From NCBI GenBank assembly GCA_039519185.1, contig CM076847.1, positions 21,139,251 to 21,203,250 of the forward strand: a stretch of DNA of 64,000 nucleotides, read 5' to 3'. The notes below the pieces were generated by a model, which was not told where the DNA came from, searched no databases, and saw only the letters and a list, made by a program, of their open reading frames with translations. This document shows, one piece after another, positions 42,299 through 55,429 of the stretch. Each line of letters starts with the position of its first letter. Position 1 is the first letter of the stretch. The translations under genes and the position numbers were made by a program. This stretch comes from Astragalus membranaceus (lineage: Eukaryota > Streptophyta > Magnoliopsida > Fabales > Fabaceae).

Positions 42299-45200
42299 AT
42301 GTCTAGCCACGATCACGCTCCTTCGTTTTCTGGCCACGGCCGCCAAACGCCATCGACCACCGTGGTTCCTTTCAGCTTCTACTCCAAAGTGGACGATCTA
42401 GTTGCCCTTCGTCCCCCTACCTCAGATGTCGATCACGGTAACACCGCTTTCGACAACCGTTTTGGCTTGACTGACATCCCAATATCCGACTCCTGGTGCA
42501 CCGTGGGGACTAAACATCAAGACCTCAGAGGGTGGCCAAAGTGTTTTACCGACTATGCTGAATGGGTCAAGCGTGTATCCAATTCAAAAGGAGAACTCTT
42601 GAAGCCCTAGGGGATCTATAACATGATCTAAGTGTCTTCCATAGAAGCCTCTCACAATTTTGATGTTCTTTTTCCTTTCATGGGCTTCTTGTCGACTATC
42701 CTCATTGCCTTCATTTTCCCCTTGGGGATCCTCACTCCCAGCGTTCTTGATGTGGCTGCCATTCTGGGCCTTTCCGTCGGTGGTCGTGACGTGCATGCTG
42801 ACCCAGACTACTCCAGCGTCGACACCAATTATACCTTGGCCCGTGCCTTTACCAATCTTATGGCTTGGAATGCCAAATCATCGAGAGAGGTAACGGAGGC
42901 AGAACACTATGCCTTCCTGATGTACTTTTTCAACAAGTTTTTTTGCAGCACCAAATCTTTTGGGGTTGTGAAGGAACTTTCCCCTTCATCCATATGATGA
43001 TGTTCGACCGCAGTTATGCTTGGGCCCCCTTCTTTTTGGCCCTCCTCTACAAGGGCATGGAGAGCCTGCTTAGGCAGGTCAAGGAGAATGGGTATTACAC
43101 CAAAGCCGAGGGCCCTATCCGATTCCTCCAGCTCTGGGTTCATCTTTACTTTCCTCATTTCTCGGCAGAAGTCCTTTCATCTTCAACATCTCCCCCCAGA
43201 GTTCTAGGCATGGAACTTGCCAAATCTCCAGCTCTGCCCGTAGACGTATCCCCTATTGACTTTGACTAGTGTCCTATTTTTAAAAAGAACATTGGACCTC
43301 TGGATCTTTTATGCATTCCAGAATAATCTCCCTGCCTTGGACAACCATTACATGGCCGCCAAATGGTGCCGCGTTATGGTGGCTAGAGATGTTATAGCAG
43401 GTGTCAAACTCTCTTCTCTCAACAACTTTATTTCCATCGAGCCATATCATCCCAATTTTGTGGCACGACAATTTGGCCTCAGCCAACAGATTCCTTTGCC
43501 TCATGATTCCTTAGTCCCTATTAATCAGAGGAGAAAACTCTTGCTGATGGACCTGATTAAAATCCTGAAAGCTAATAGTGACAAATTCATGACATTCACT
43601 TGTGGCGCGTACCACAAGCAAATCGGTTAGACCGCGACTACAAATGCTGCTGGCCACTAATTACCAAGTGCTTTTTTCTGGAATCTACAGCTGAATATAT
43701 CAATCGGTATATGGACGCTGCAAAGGGTCTCTCTGTTCGACCAACTTCAATGGCTACCACTATCAGTCCACCACCTGTCGCGGCCGCCAATCTCAATGCT
43801 AGCCAAACAGAAAAGAAGAAGAAAAAGAAACCAGTCTCTAATCCTTCACCTCCGCTATCTTCTTCTCCTTTAGTAAGTCCCCCATAAGCTGATCTCTTTG
43901 TTTTTTTTACCACTCTCAGCACTCTTGTTACCCTTGGCTAATGATTTCCCTTTACGCAGCCCAAGAATCGGTGCTTGTTAACCACAACGATGAAGACGAT
44001 GAAGATGAAGAAAATGAAGTACCCCTCCTTCAGCGGAAGTGAACTCAAAGCCTACTGGCTCTGCCGCCTCCAGCTACCGATGACTAGCCTCCTCAATTAA
44101 AGAGGCTAAGGGTGAGTTTTCCTCTTCCCCTGCATCCTTAGTCATCTTGCCCTCTCGATTTCCTGCTAACCATTGTAATGCACTGCAAAAAATCCATCCT
44201 TCACCGGGGTCGACCTCTTCTCCTCAGCCACAACACAGCCCGGAACAAAACTTGATGAGCATCATTTCTTGCACCTTCATTTTTTCATGTTCATTGTGTC
44301 TAATTTTACCCCTTTTCTTTTAGGCCTGCATCGATCAAGCCAAAATTCCACACAATGAAGAACCTCACATCCTTTCTCCTCCCTCATCTCAACAAATTAC
44401 GGATACTGATCCGGTCGTGTTAGAGGAGGAATTGGCTCGGTACTTTCTGAGCTTGGACGTGCCTCCAGCACCAATCACTCCACTGGAAGAGGATCTTGCC
44501 CGAGTGAACACTGCCCTGGCTATGGAAATTCCTATCGACGAGGTTTAAGTGGCCGATCTCTGGGCCTCGCTGTTCAGGTTGTCAGATTCGGCTGAGATCC
44601 CAGAGCTGAAGAGGAATGCCTTTCGGTAGATAGCCCTCCATCTTGGCGACCTGTCCAACCTCTATGCTCGAGCCTAGAAACCTGAGAGATCTGCCCAATC
44701 ATCACTACAGAAATTGGCAGATCTCTAGACCGAGAAGGATGGATATCAGGCCACTTTCCTCACCTTGGGCCAAGAGAAAAGTGTTGTGCTGGTAGACAAA
44801 GAGAGGATTGACCAACGAATTAACACCATTGAAACCACCATTGCTTCCCTCCAAGCAGAATTGGCTGCTCATACCCCTTAGAACTCGGCGGCCACCCAGA
44901 AACTTTCCACCATTTCCACCAACCTCCAAGAACTCTTCTGTCGCAGTTCTTCTCTATATCCAACAGTTACTCTCCTCCTCGCACAGAAAGCAGGGTTCGA
45001 AGCAGACCTTCAACGCAGTCGAGACGACATTCGGAGCACCGTGGCGGCATATAGTGAATTGCATGTCTCCTTTGAGCAAGCACTTGCTTCGAGGCTCTGG
45101 ATGAAGGAAACCCGTCTTTGTATCAATCTAATTCTCAACACATGGCCGAAGATCAGCCCCTCCTTCCAGAGCCTCCCTCTCCAGAACACACTCTTGCAGC

Positions 45201-45504
45201 CGATGCCTCCAAAGTAGAAGGCATTGGGACAAGTATGACTGTTGAGAAGGAAGCGAGAGTATCACAGGAGAATATGCCAACTGAGACCATGTATGGAACC
45301 ATTGATACTTCTCTTGAGACTGCGGTAGTAGACACAACTGAAATTACCGCTAATATTCCTCCATCCTCGGTGGAGCCTGCCCATTTCGTATCAGATGTGA
45401 GCCCAAAAAGTCAAGAAGACCAAGCTGCTGCTGAGAACCCTCCTACCACCGGGAAAGATCAAGAGGAGGAGGCTGACACTTTAGTTTTTTCTTTCGTCTC
45501 ATAA
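42299..45504 (+). pseudogene. Element D antisense ORF (aORF), plant mobile domain protein
   Basis: It starts MSSHDHAPSFSGHGRQ at 42299. The plant mobile domain is spread over frames: WPKCFTDYAEWVKRV, FPLGILTPSVLDVAAILGLS (42715), REVTEAEHYAFLMYFFNKFF (42890), FFLALLYKGMESLL and GPIRFLQLWVHLYFPHF (43110), PYHPNFVARQFGLSQQIP (43440). Then a Lys/Pro-rich linker (TEKKKKKKPVSNPSP, 43810), a predicted intron (43873-43959), a coiled-coil stretch (ERIDQRINTIETTIASLQAE, 44810) and an acidic tail ending at 45504. Frameshifts and stops interrupt it. It converges on D's pol, 64 bp away. Plant mobile domain proteins occur in transposable elements and in host silencing factors; the role here is unknown. 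Confidence 0.78.
43873..43959 (+). other. Predicted intron in D aORF (87 bp)
   Basis: Donor CTTTA/GTAAGTCC, acceptor TTTACGCAG/CCCAAG. It is followed by acidic/basic sequence. A second likely donor is at 44110 (GGCTAAGG/GTGAGT) and an acceptor at 44324 (TTCTTTTAG/GCCTGC). Confidence 0.5.
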
Positions 45505-45568
45505 TTTTTGTGATCACTATAGGCCGCCGGTGTGTGCGCGCCACTTTTGAACAACAGGCATTAACATC

Positions 45569-45838
45569 TTACTTCTGCATGCTTTCCCAAATCGTGGGGT
45601 AGTATGCCTTAAAGTATTTTCCATTTATTTTCCTTTCAAATTCTTCTCCCTCTAACGAAATCAACTTGTAAGCACCTCCGTCATAGGACTTACTTACGAT
45701 ATAGGATCCATCCCAATTCGGCAACCACTTGCCAAACTTAGGATCTTTGATCCCAATTGGTAAGATGATTTTCCAAATTGCTTCATTCAGGGTCTCGTAC
45801 CATCTCCTGGGTTTGTCCTCTGTGTTCTTCTTGTGCAA
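45569..45838 (-). pseudogene. Element D integrase C-terminus / end of pol
   Basis: On the minus strand: KNTEDKPRRWYETLNEAIWK, GKWLPNWDGSYIVSKSYDGG, AYKLISLEGEEFERKINGKY and FKAYYPTIWESMQK, stop. The GPNWEGPY-type block and the KINGxYxKxYYP end are those of Tat-like pol. A deletion lies upstream of it, between ETLNEAIW and the SH3-like part. Confidence 0.83.
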
Positions 45839-46914
45839 AGGCCACCACTTGATCTCCCGTGAACATAGTACTTTGAATTTCTAAAGATGATTTGGTTCTC
45901 AATGAACCTGATCGCCGCTCCCTGATTGACATTCCCAAGAGCCATAGCTTCCACCCATTTGGTGAAGTAGTTAGTGGCTACGATAGTAAAATTATATACT
46001 TTGGAGCTAGGAGGGTATATATTTCCAATCAAGTCCATGGCCCATCCTCTGAACGGCCAAGGCTTGACTATTGGGTGGATCTCGTCCACGGGCACCCATT
46101 GGATAGGGTCGTGCAGCTGGCAAGCTTCACATTCCTTAGCATATTGGTAACAATTGGCCGTGATAGCCGGCCAATAGTATATGTGTCTGTAAATTAACCA
46201 TTTCATGATGGGGCCAGACCTGTGGGAACCACAAACTCCCTCATGAATTTGAGCCTTGACCAAGTAGGACTCTTTCCTATTAAGACAACGCAGGAGGACC
46301 CCGTTGGTGATCCTTTTGCATAGCTCATCGTCTACGAGAACATAATTTAGGACTCGCTGTTTAACCTTGAAATCAGCCCCAACGGAGGGATCCCACAAAT
46401 AATCTACTAGAAGCCTTATCCAGGCATCAGCTGGGTCTTGCTTGGACACCACAACAACGTCCTGATACCCTGAGGCTTGCTGGGCAAGGTCATTTACCTC
46501 CTGATTCTTATTCTTAGGGATATGCGTAATAATTGGATGGGCGAACAACTTGACCAAGCTATAGGCCGAGGCCTGCAATTTTCTCTACTTGGCATTATAG
46601 CATTTGTACTCGCTCGTGATTTGTTTAATTACTAATTGAGAGTCCCCCTTTATTTCTAAATAATGGACGTTCATGGCGGTCAAAATAACAAGGTCAATGA
46701 TCAAGGCTTTGTATTCTGTCTAATTATTGGATGCTTGATCTTCTATCCTGCACATGAACTTCCATGTTTTGCTACCCAGGCTAGATATGACTATCCCCAC
46801 ACCAGCCCTTGTTTGGGTGCTCGAGCCGTTAAACATGAGGACCCAAGGTTTCAGACCGATGTAATTAACAGACTCGGCTGGGCCTTTGACGGCCTTTAAA
46901 GGTACATACGACAA
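45787..46914 (-). pseudogene. Element D second RNase H and integrase
   Basis: Minus strand from 46914: SYVPLKAVKGP (end of RNase H 1), WVLMFNGSSTQTRAGVGIVI (second RNase H, with Asn where the family has the catalytic Asp: FDGSS to FNGSS), a stop, TEYKALIIDL and LEIKGDSQLVIKQITSEY. Integrase follows: H-EGVCGSH and C-EAC of the HHCC finger (46260-46130), then WAMDLIGN with the first catalytic Asp, and TNYFTKWVEA. The segments with the second Asp and the Glu are deleted; the frame is lost after NQIIFRNSK (about 45880). Inactive. Confidence 0.85.
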
Positions 46915-47163
46915 AGCAAATGCATTTAATCTAATAGCCCACTTGACTCACTGTTCTGGTTTCCTTCAGCTCTCTGTCATTCATCACCGTGATGTCCACA
47001 GACACCAAACCTTGCTCTGTCGTAACCCTAGCCACCATTTTCTCCCCCTTTGGAATGGATTCCTTCTCTGGGATTCACAAAGTGGTCTGCTCGATGTTTT
47101 CGTCGGCGGACAGACCATGCCCCCCAGACGGGAGGTGCCTTGGCTCCCTGTATGATTGGGGTT
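46915..47163 (-). pseudogene. Element D pol remnant upstream of RNase H 2
   Basis: In the minus frames AIRLNAFALSYV is the end of RNase H 1. Beyond it lies ARVTTEQGLVSVDITVMNDR, which resembles the protease-region lead rather than RT. The intervening RT is absent, so a large deletion joined these segments before E inserted at 47164. Confidence 0.5.
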
Positions 47164-49545
47164 TGTCATACCCTAATTTTGTCTGTCTAAAATCCAAAAA
47201 AGGTTTTTTAATCTCGTCGTGCCACGTGTCGTTTCAATGGCGTGCGCGTGTCTTTAACGCTTGTCGTGCAACGTTTTTGTGATACCCCTTTTTTCGTTAG
47301 TTTTGCTTTATTATCATAAAATATAAAAAATAATAAATAAATAAATAAGATGTAATGCAAAATCAGAATAGCCAAAGTCCTTTTTTTTTTATTTCATAAC
47401 CAAGCCCTTTTGCACATATGGACAAAAACTAAAAAAGGCAAACAGTACAAAAATTGAAAATAAAATTCAAAAAGGCAAGGAAGAGGGCGCAGGGCTGCTG
47501 GTCCTTTTTGATATTGTCCTTCCTTGACCTCTCCTTTGACTGTCCTTCTCAGCGCCTCACCATTGCCAGCTACTGTCCTTTTGATGGTGCTGTCCTTTGC
47601 GCCCTAAATTGCCCCAGCTGCTGTCCTTGGTCCTTTCTCAGAAATGTTGTCATTCGATTCCTCAGCACCTCACCAACCTGCCTATAAATCAGACAGCAAC
47701 ACAGCCACACAGGGGGGGGGGGGACAACACAGTATCAAAAAACAGAAAATACACACAAAAATACGGTTAGAACACATACACACAGACCAAAAACACAAGA
47801 CTGTCACTGAGGGGAAAACACAAAAAGAACCGAAAAAAAAGGATCAAAGGCCCAAAATTAAGAAATCAGAAGGAGGAGCTTGAAGCTCCGGCCACCCCAT
47901 GGTGGTCACCACCTTCGACCCTCTCCCTCCCAGCACCACCTCTCACTGACCGCCATCGCACCACCCAAACCTCCTTCCCAAACGAACCACGCCACCAACA
48001 GAGTCACCACAACTCACGGCCAAACTTCCCCCCAAACGAACCACACCACCAACAGAGTCACCACGACCTTACCACCCATAACCACCATCGGCCAACAACC
48101 ACCCTATCACCACCAAACACGTCACCGCTGGCCATGAATTCCCAGAGAAACCAAAAACAGTAAACATCAAAAAAATAAGATCAGAACCAGAGAGTAGAAG
48201 AAGAGAACCGTAAAAACGAAATAGTGAAACTCACCTCCTTAGAATCCGACCACCGTAGACGGTGGCCGTCTGCCTCAAACCGCCGTCACTCACCCATCAC
48301 CGAAAGCCCCCCTCAGTTGAAGCCTACACGCCGTCGCCACCGTGTCGCCGTCATCACCAGTCACGCGAATCTTCATTGAACGCCTCTCTCTCATCACGAA
48401 TACCGCCTCACGCCCATCTCTCTCCTCGCGAACCACTCCTACGGCGTCTTCTTTCTCCCTTCACCGGCGCCACCACCATGGCTCCCTTCGGCGAAGACCA
48501 GCGCCTCTCACCTCTCCCTCCGTTCCACTCGGTCTCTCCCTCTGTAGCCATCACGCGGTTCCTCTCTCTCCTTCTGTTTTCAGGGAAACGGCGCTGGGTT
48601 TGAAAGTGAAGGGAAAATCAGGGTTATGATGGATTAGGGTTCTTTGATGGTGTATGATGGGCTTTTCAATATTTGTGTTTTTTTTGTTAATTTTCGTTTT
48701 ACTAGGCCACTAATCGCACCCCTAGTTTACGTCGCGCACCCCTTCCCTCTCTTTCTCAATCATATTAATCTTCACACCCCCTGTTTTACCACGCACACAT
48801 CCCTATACGGCCCATGCCCTTTATTTAAAAAAAGAAAACGCAGCCCAGTCTATAAAAACCAGCTGGGCTCACTATTTACACCCTTTTTTTAAAATACAAC
48901 ATCCGTTGCTATTCAGACCTCTTTTTGATAATACAACACCCCTGTTAATTATATTTCTTTTATTACAATTCATTTTGTTTTTTTATTATTATATCGTAAT
49001 GCTTTCAAACTAATATTTTTCTTCCAAACAATCCAACTCACAAAAAATGAGTTATTGTTGATGGTCACTCCGAGTTCCGCTTGTTTGACCGTTAATAACA
49101 ACTTTTGTTTTCAAACAGACCAAGAGTGACGACCACTCTGAGTTTTACTTGTTTGGCAATTACGAATGTCCATCCCAATTTCAAAATACTTAAAAAACAC
49201 CAACACACAAACTTTTTCTACCAAGAACTACGTGCGATTTGATTCTCTACCAGGAGATACGTAGGACCAGAGGGCAGCCGACCTCTGTCAATTGCACTAA
49301 TAAAAAACCCCTTTTTTGTTTTCCTTTAAATTCATTTCTCTCATTTTTCTCAAAAAATATAAAAATAACTAACCGTTTATCGAGTCTTTTTTTATTATTA
49401 TTAGGGTAAAAACATTATTTTTGAATTAATAAACGCTTACACATTTAGTTAAAAGGTAACCTTCCTTAGGAAGGATGTCGTAGGGTGCTAATACATTCCC
49501 TACGCATAAACGACTCCGGAGCCTAAATCTGGTCCGCAAGACCCC
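47164..49545 (-). repeat. Element E 3' LTR (2382 bp)
   Basis: The plus strand begins TGTCATACCCTAATTTTG; in element orientation the LTR runs from GGGGTCTTGCGG (49545) to GGGTATGACA (47164). It includes an ACGTA hairpin module (49223-49275), a gene-like leader (CCATGGTGG..., 47890-48600) whose ORFs are Pro/His/Ser-rich and unconserved, and a long T/A stretch. It contains about 85 bp more than the right LTR, mainly near 48397-48470. Confidence 0.82.
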
Positions 49546-49900
49546 ATTGTCCTTTTGCACACACCTCTGAGTGGGGCCCTATACCCGGGCATGCAAATAA
49601 CTTAAGACGAGTGGATATTATTAGTGACAGTCATTCTGGATTTTATCTGTCTGACTCTCATGAAAGTCTCAGCCAGAGTACGCTCGTTTATGGTATCCCA
49701 CACCAGGTAGCTCGCTATCGTTGTGGATCATATCATGAAGGGGATTTTACCTCTGGAGACCTTTGTGAGGAAGTGAATAGAGCCACCTGAGAGATTGATC
49801 ACGTAAACGACCCTAGACCATGTTGAAAATCCCAGTTTAGACATGACCCACCTTGGACACAGGGGCATTATACTTACTGTCTCTATTAATCTAGGTTAGC
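49546..49900 (-). repeat. Element E interior, part shared with A
   Basis: On the minus strand this is the last part of the interior before the 3' LTR: GGGTCATGTCTAAACTGGG, CTTTCATGAGAGTCAGACAG, ATGACTGTCACTAATAATAT, GGGCCCCACTCAGAGG. It matches A's 28280-28600 (CTTTCATGAGAGCCATACAG, ATGGCAGTCACTAATCG, AGGCCCCACTCAATG). In E the remaining interior up to A's LTR start plus the first roughly 140 bp of LTR are missing. Confidence 0.75.
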
Positions 49901-52900
49901 ATTTCTCCAAAATAAAATCACTCAAAAAAAACATTTCATGCTTCCTTCATTTGCATACACATGAGACGACATCACTCATTCCATTCATCATACAAAAATC
50001 ATCATGCATTCATAACAAAATAAAATCATTCTTTTCACATGCATCACGTTACCATTTCTCCACCATACATCTCATCATCGATACAATTATCAAATATTCA
50101 TAATTTGTAAATATTAAAAGATCATCATCAAATAGTGCAGGCTTCACATAATGATGGAATGCATGTTAAATATGTGACATTCATACATCATTTCACTCAT
50201 ATTGTCATCCTAGTTCAAATACATCATTTCTCTATGCATGCATCATTTCTAAATAAAAAGAAAAAGAAAATAGTGTCATTATTCTTCCCATTCATCATCC
50301 AAAATATATATTTTAGTTAGCATCACCTATATGTTGCATTGTTTTTTAAAAAAAAATCATTTAGAATAACTGAGTTTTCCAAGTGAACATTCCTTCAGCA
50401 TTTCATGCATTTGCATTTTCATCATGCAATATACATTTGTCAGGTGTTCATTCATGCATTACATTTTACCAAAAAAAACAAGAACCATAACCTTATCATC
50501 ACCAAATGAAAAGAGAGTGTTTGCATCATCACCACGTTGCATTGCCTCTCTAAAAAAGGGTCATTTACAATAATTGTTTCTTCGCACACTTGCCATAGCA
50601 TTCCATTAGAATCAAACAATCATTTTCCCTGCATGTGTCGTTTTCTAGATAAAAAAAACAAAAAAAAAATGTCAATTACTCTTTTCATACATCATTGATC
50701 ATCCAATAAAATAAATGAGAATTTGTAACTTTGCATGTTGCATGACCTCTTAAAAAAAATAAACACATTTAAAATAATCATTTATTTGAACATCTTACAT
50801 ATCATTGGAATCAAACAATCATGTGCATTTCATGCACTTACATCTTCATCATACATTCGTAACAAAATAAGATCATTCTTTTCATACGCATCTCATCTCG
50901 CCACCATGCATCTCATCATCTCTAAATAACAGAAATATCATTTGCATTATTTGTCCATCTTGCATATCCACACTAGAAAAAAATATAACTGTGGTATTAT
51001 ATATTCATTCATCATTTCATTCCCTCTTCAAGCATTATATGAAAAAGGGGGGGCATTTATTTCTTTCACATCCACTTCAAAGGCAGTACTCTCATGCATC
51101 ATAAAAAAAATGTTTCCTCTTACATGCATCTCATATTCCTACATGCATCAAAATAAAAATCAGAAACTTCTCCATTATTGCATCATTCATCATCCATACC
51201 AATTTAAGGTATCCTTCTGTCACATTCAAAAATCATCACGCATTTCATTTCCATTGTTGCTAATGTACGACAAACATCCATATGTTCATGCATTGTACTT
51301 TCTTCAAAGAAAACATATAAAAAAATCACCGTGCATTCATAAACCTTTCATTATCATTCTCCTACCATACATCCTATCATCTACAAAATAACAAAAATAT
51401 CACATTGGTGTTATAAACAAAATTACATCCATTCGTTATTTCATTACTCCTCTTCATGCATCATAAAGAAACAAGAACAAAAGTCATTCGTTCTCATGCA
51501 TCTCATATACAGCTCCTTCATGTGCCATAAAAAAAAAACAAAAGTCATTTATTCCTCTCACATCCCTCTCAAGGGCATTAATCCTCTCACATGCATTAAA
51601 ACAAAATTAGGAATTGCTTCATTTTCTTCTATTCTTGCATCGTTCATCATCCAATAGTTTTGTTGTTGTTTTGTTAGCCTCTCACTCTAGTTGAACTTTA
51701 AAAAATAAAAAAATCACACACTTGCTTAAGGTATATTTATACATTTCATTCACCTGCATCATTGTCTGTGTACAACAACATCCATATGTTCATGCATTCT
51801 GCTTTATTCAAATAATTTTTCCAAAAAAATAAAAAATGAAACTCATAAGATTTTTTTTGACACACTGTTTGATGAGAGACAATGCCTTCTTGAAAATATA
51901 TTTTAATTGATTCCTCTTCCTTGGAAAATGTTGTCATACCCTTACTTGATTCACCAACATCAAGTCCTTTACCCCTCACTCCATATACATCCTACTCATA
52001 CCCACCACATTCATGGAAACCATCCACCCACTTAACCCTCCAATGGAATTCACCGATGACTCATTCACCATCATGGTCACTCCAACATTGACCACATCTT
52101 CAAACCCTTGCTCCTGCAGGCTTGACCCTTAGCCTCAGAAACACACCCCACCAAAGGCATCAGCCATTATATATCTCACCCCCGTGATAAGAAGCTTAAA
52201 TGTCTATTTTGTCAACTTGTGTGGTTTTGGCAGTTAAAATTGTTCCGTTTTAATTGGTGTTAACTCTCCATGAAGCATTTGCAAAATAAACTTACATGAC
52301 ATGTGTGTTTACCCTCGTTTGAGTCGGTTATACTACCCCCATCTTTCCGCCATTTCCAAAACCAGATCCAACCATCCATAAAAGGCCCAGTTCCCACAAG
52401 AGTATTACATTCACTCCCCCTAGTGATGAATTTTCACGAACAACACTTTGTACGCTCCATATTGGGGCAGAGTAATGACCACAGATTTCCTGCTGGCTTT
52501 CTAAACACTCGTGCAAGTTCTTTGAGTTAAAAAAAAAGGAAACCCAAAAAAGAAAAGCTCGTTAGGTTGAAAACTCATAAGAGCAATCTAAGCAAAAATT
52601 AGGGCATATAAAAAAGAGAATAAAGAAAAAGCAAATACATTAAAATGAAGTTTTGTCCTATAATTACAATTTCGAGAAAACAAGCAATCATGATTCGAAG
52701 TGAAGTTTGGCAACTTTCCCACATCCTAAAAAGAGAAATACCCTTTGCCACCCACTTCGAGCCAAATATCAAAAATCTTTCAAACACCTTAGACAAGGAT
52801 CAATCCCATATCTAACAGCTCGCTCAGCTCGAAGGAAAATAGAAAAATCACAAAAAAAGGTGAAATTAAAAAAAAAGGGGATTGAAAAATCCTGAAAACC

Positions 52901-55424
52901 AAAGCGGTAGAAATTGTGAGATGATACGTCACACTATCGAGCATATAAAAGATCCTTGTCTGAAATAAACCCTCAAACACTTCCTTTGGCCTAAGCGTCC
53001 TATCCTCCATAAACCCTCAAATGCGCTACAACCCTAAAACAGGTTCATTCTACCATGAAGCGCATAAAAGATTCTTTGTCTCAACCAACCTCGAACATTC
53101 TCAGGAGTAAAGTAATCATTTCCTTCATGAATCATTAACCATTGGCCATATTACAATCCTAATGCCTATTCTGATCAGTGATTGGTTGCTTCCATTTTTC
53201 TCAAAGCTTATACTCTAGGACAAAATAATCAGAATAATTTATTTGCTCGAAAAAAACAAAGAGAAAAATATTATTACACAAAAAATAAAAAATAAAAAGA
53301 AAAAAAAACTTAAAAGGGCTTGCACGCTCGAAGTTCATCAAGAGAAGATAACAGTGATCATCAACAAAGTGAATTTTCATCGAACCAAAAACTCTTGGCT
53401 GTCTTAGCTTGTGGAATCCTTCCCAAGGAAAACCACAAACCCCTACTAAGGCAATTACTTGACTTATCATATCAAAATGGGGCAATACCCCACCCTCCAT
53501 TCCACTCAAACTCAGGGAGATTTTTTTTAGCATCCCCCAAATACCCTCATCTTTCATCCCGTTCATATACTACACTCATGTAGACGTACCAGACCAATTT
53601 CCAAACCATTATTCTAATTTTACACCCTGTCACAATCCCACTCGAGATGGGGCAATCTTCAGCTTTCATGGATTGGGCCAACCTTGTCCTCTTGTAGACC
53701 GAGGTATCATATCCCTCGGCCTGAAAGAATCCTTCTGCCTCCCATTCCATTCATTCCTAGCCACGCGTCACCCCAATACCAGCATATTTCCCAATCCCTC
53801 AATCAGTCTATATCCTTAGTTGTCATTGTCCTCCCTAAAACAAAGGCAGACTGTTTCACTCCCCACTATTTGAAGTCAAAATTGGGGCAGTAAAACATTT
53901 CTTACCTTGGGGCAAGCTTAGGTCTCATAGGCTTGAGCCAATGAACCCCATCCTTCAGTCCACTCACGTGTCACATACCCTAAATTTCTTGAACCCTGAG
54001 TCAACAGGCACATTCATTTGCATTCCCACTGTTTTTCATATTTATTAAACAAATGCTTCAAAGAGAGAAACACATGTTAATGACAATCCCTCTAAGATAA
54101 CATCTTAGTCTTAAAAGCTTAGCCATCATGGGTCATCATAACCAAATGAGAACTCATTTGAACAAGCCTGCAAATACACATCTCAATCTCTAAAAAAGGC
54201 ACTAATAAATTGCCACAAGCCACATTTTTCAAAATGGCAATCTTGAGCTTACCAGAGTTCAAGTCCAAGCCATCAGAAATCTTTCTTCCATGAAATGATC
54301 AATTCAAAATGTTCATCTCCCCGTTTCCAGCATCAAAAGTTTCGTTTCACATCAAACATTTTTGCATCCTTACAAAAACAAAAAAAAAAGTGTTGTTACC
54401 AACAAATCATGCATTATACATGTCCTCATTATTCTAGAATTAAACCATGCATCTGATCATACCCATCACAACTCTTTCATACAAGTATTGTACATGCATT
54501 CACATTCCACTTGTTTTGCCTACACAATTTTGCTTCTTATGCATTACGCATTGCGTATGCGGGCATGCATAGCCACGCATAACATGTATCGCTTCAATAA
54601 AAATGTCAAATGTCAGTCGCATCATTACCAAAAGTTTGTCTACATCCCAATCAATCACATCATTGCACCATGTATTTAGGCATTTCCTTTTATTCACCAT
54701 ACCGTTTGCATCAAAATATTACGTATCCATCACATTCACATTCTCATTTCATGCATTCATCAAATACCAAAAGGCAATAAAGCGAAAAGACAGAAAAAAC
54801 CTCCCACATCCCAACAAGCATCCAATCATTGCATCATACAACATCAAGTCATGCGGCTACCACAACCCTTCATCTAAGCATTACGTGTGCATGTTCATTC
54901 ATTCATTCATTCATTCACTCATTTATTCATGAAAAGGGGCAAAACAAGAGAAAACCAAAAAGGCGAAAATCATCCACATTGCACCCGTTACTCCCACCAA
55001 AGCATAGATCATTCCATGATGCAATCAACAGTACATTTGCATTCACATGTTATCGACATGCGCATACACAACTCATCAGTTTTTGTTCCCGACCAACTCA
55101 AGCACCCACAATTCACGGGCTTTTGTAGTCCATTTTCTTTTGCATTGCACATTCATCACATTGCACGAATACGTATAACATTTGTTTGCTTCGATAGACG
55201 TGCCACGCGTGGGTCTTATCATCACCAAAAACTTTCTACAACACCAATCATATCATTTGCCATGCATTCATGTGTTTTCCTATCATTCACCATAGCGTTT
55301 GCATCAAAATATCACATATCTATCATATTCGCATTCTCATACCAAAAGGGGAAATAAAGCGAAAACACAAAAAAACATCATTCTGCATCGCGACAAACAT
55401 TCAATCATTGCACCATGCATCTAC
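49901..55424 (-). other. Element E interior, low-complexity non-coding
   Basis: CATTCATGCATCATT-type sequence (TGCATGAATGATG in element orientation) for kilobases, as in A's interior, with A-rich runs and an ATTC microsatellite at 54893-54930. Small plus- and minus-strand ORFs (His/Ser/Ile-rich) arise from it; none has a recognisable domain. Confidence 0.65.
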
Positions 55425-55429
55425 CATAG

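Noticed and set aside
47644..48892. Pro/His/Ser-rich ORFs, duplicated at 59884-61068, as a gene with a plus-strand TATA (CCTATAAATC)
   Set aside because: The region is the reverse strand of E's LTR; indels between the two copies shift frames, so the frames are not conserved.
54893..54935. ATTC repeat as a telomere-like or CRISPR-like array
   Set aside because: A simple (ATTC)n microsatellite of about nine units; no plant telomere motif and no spacer structure.
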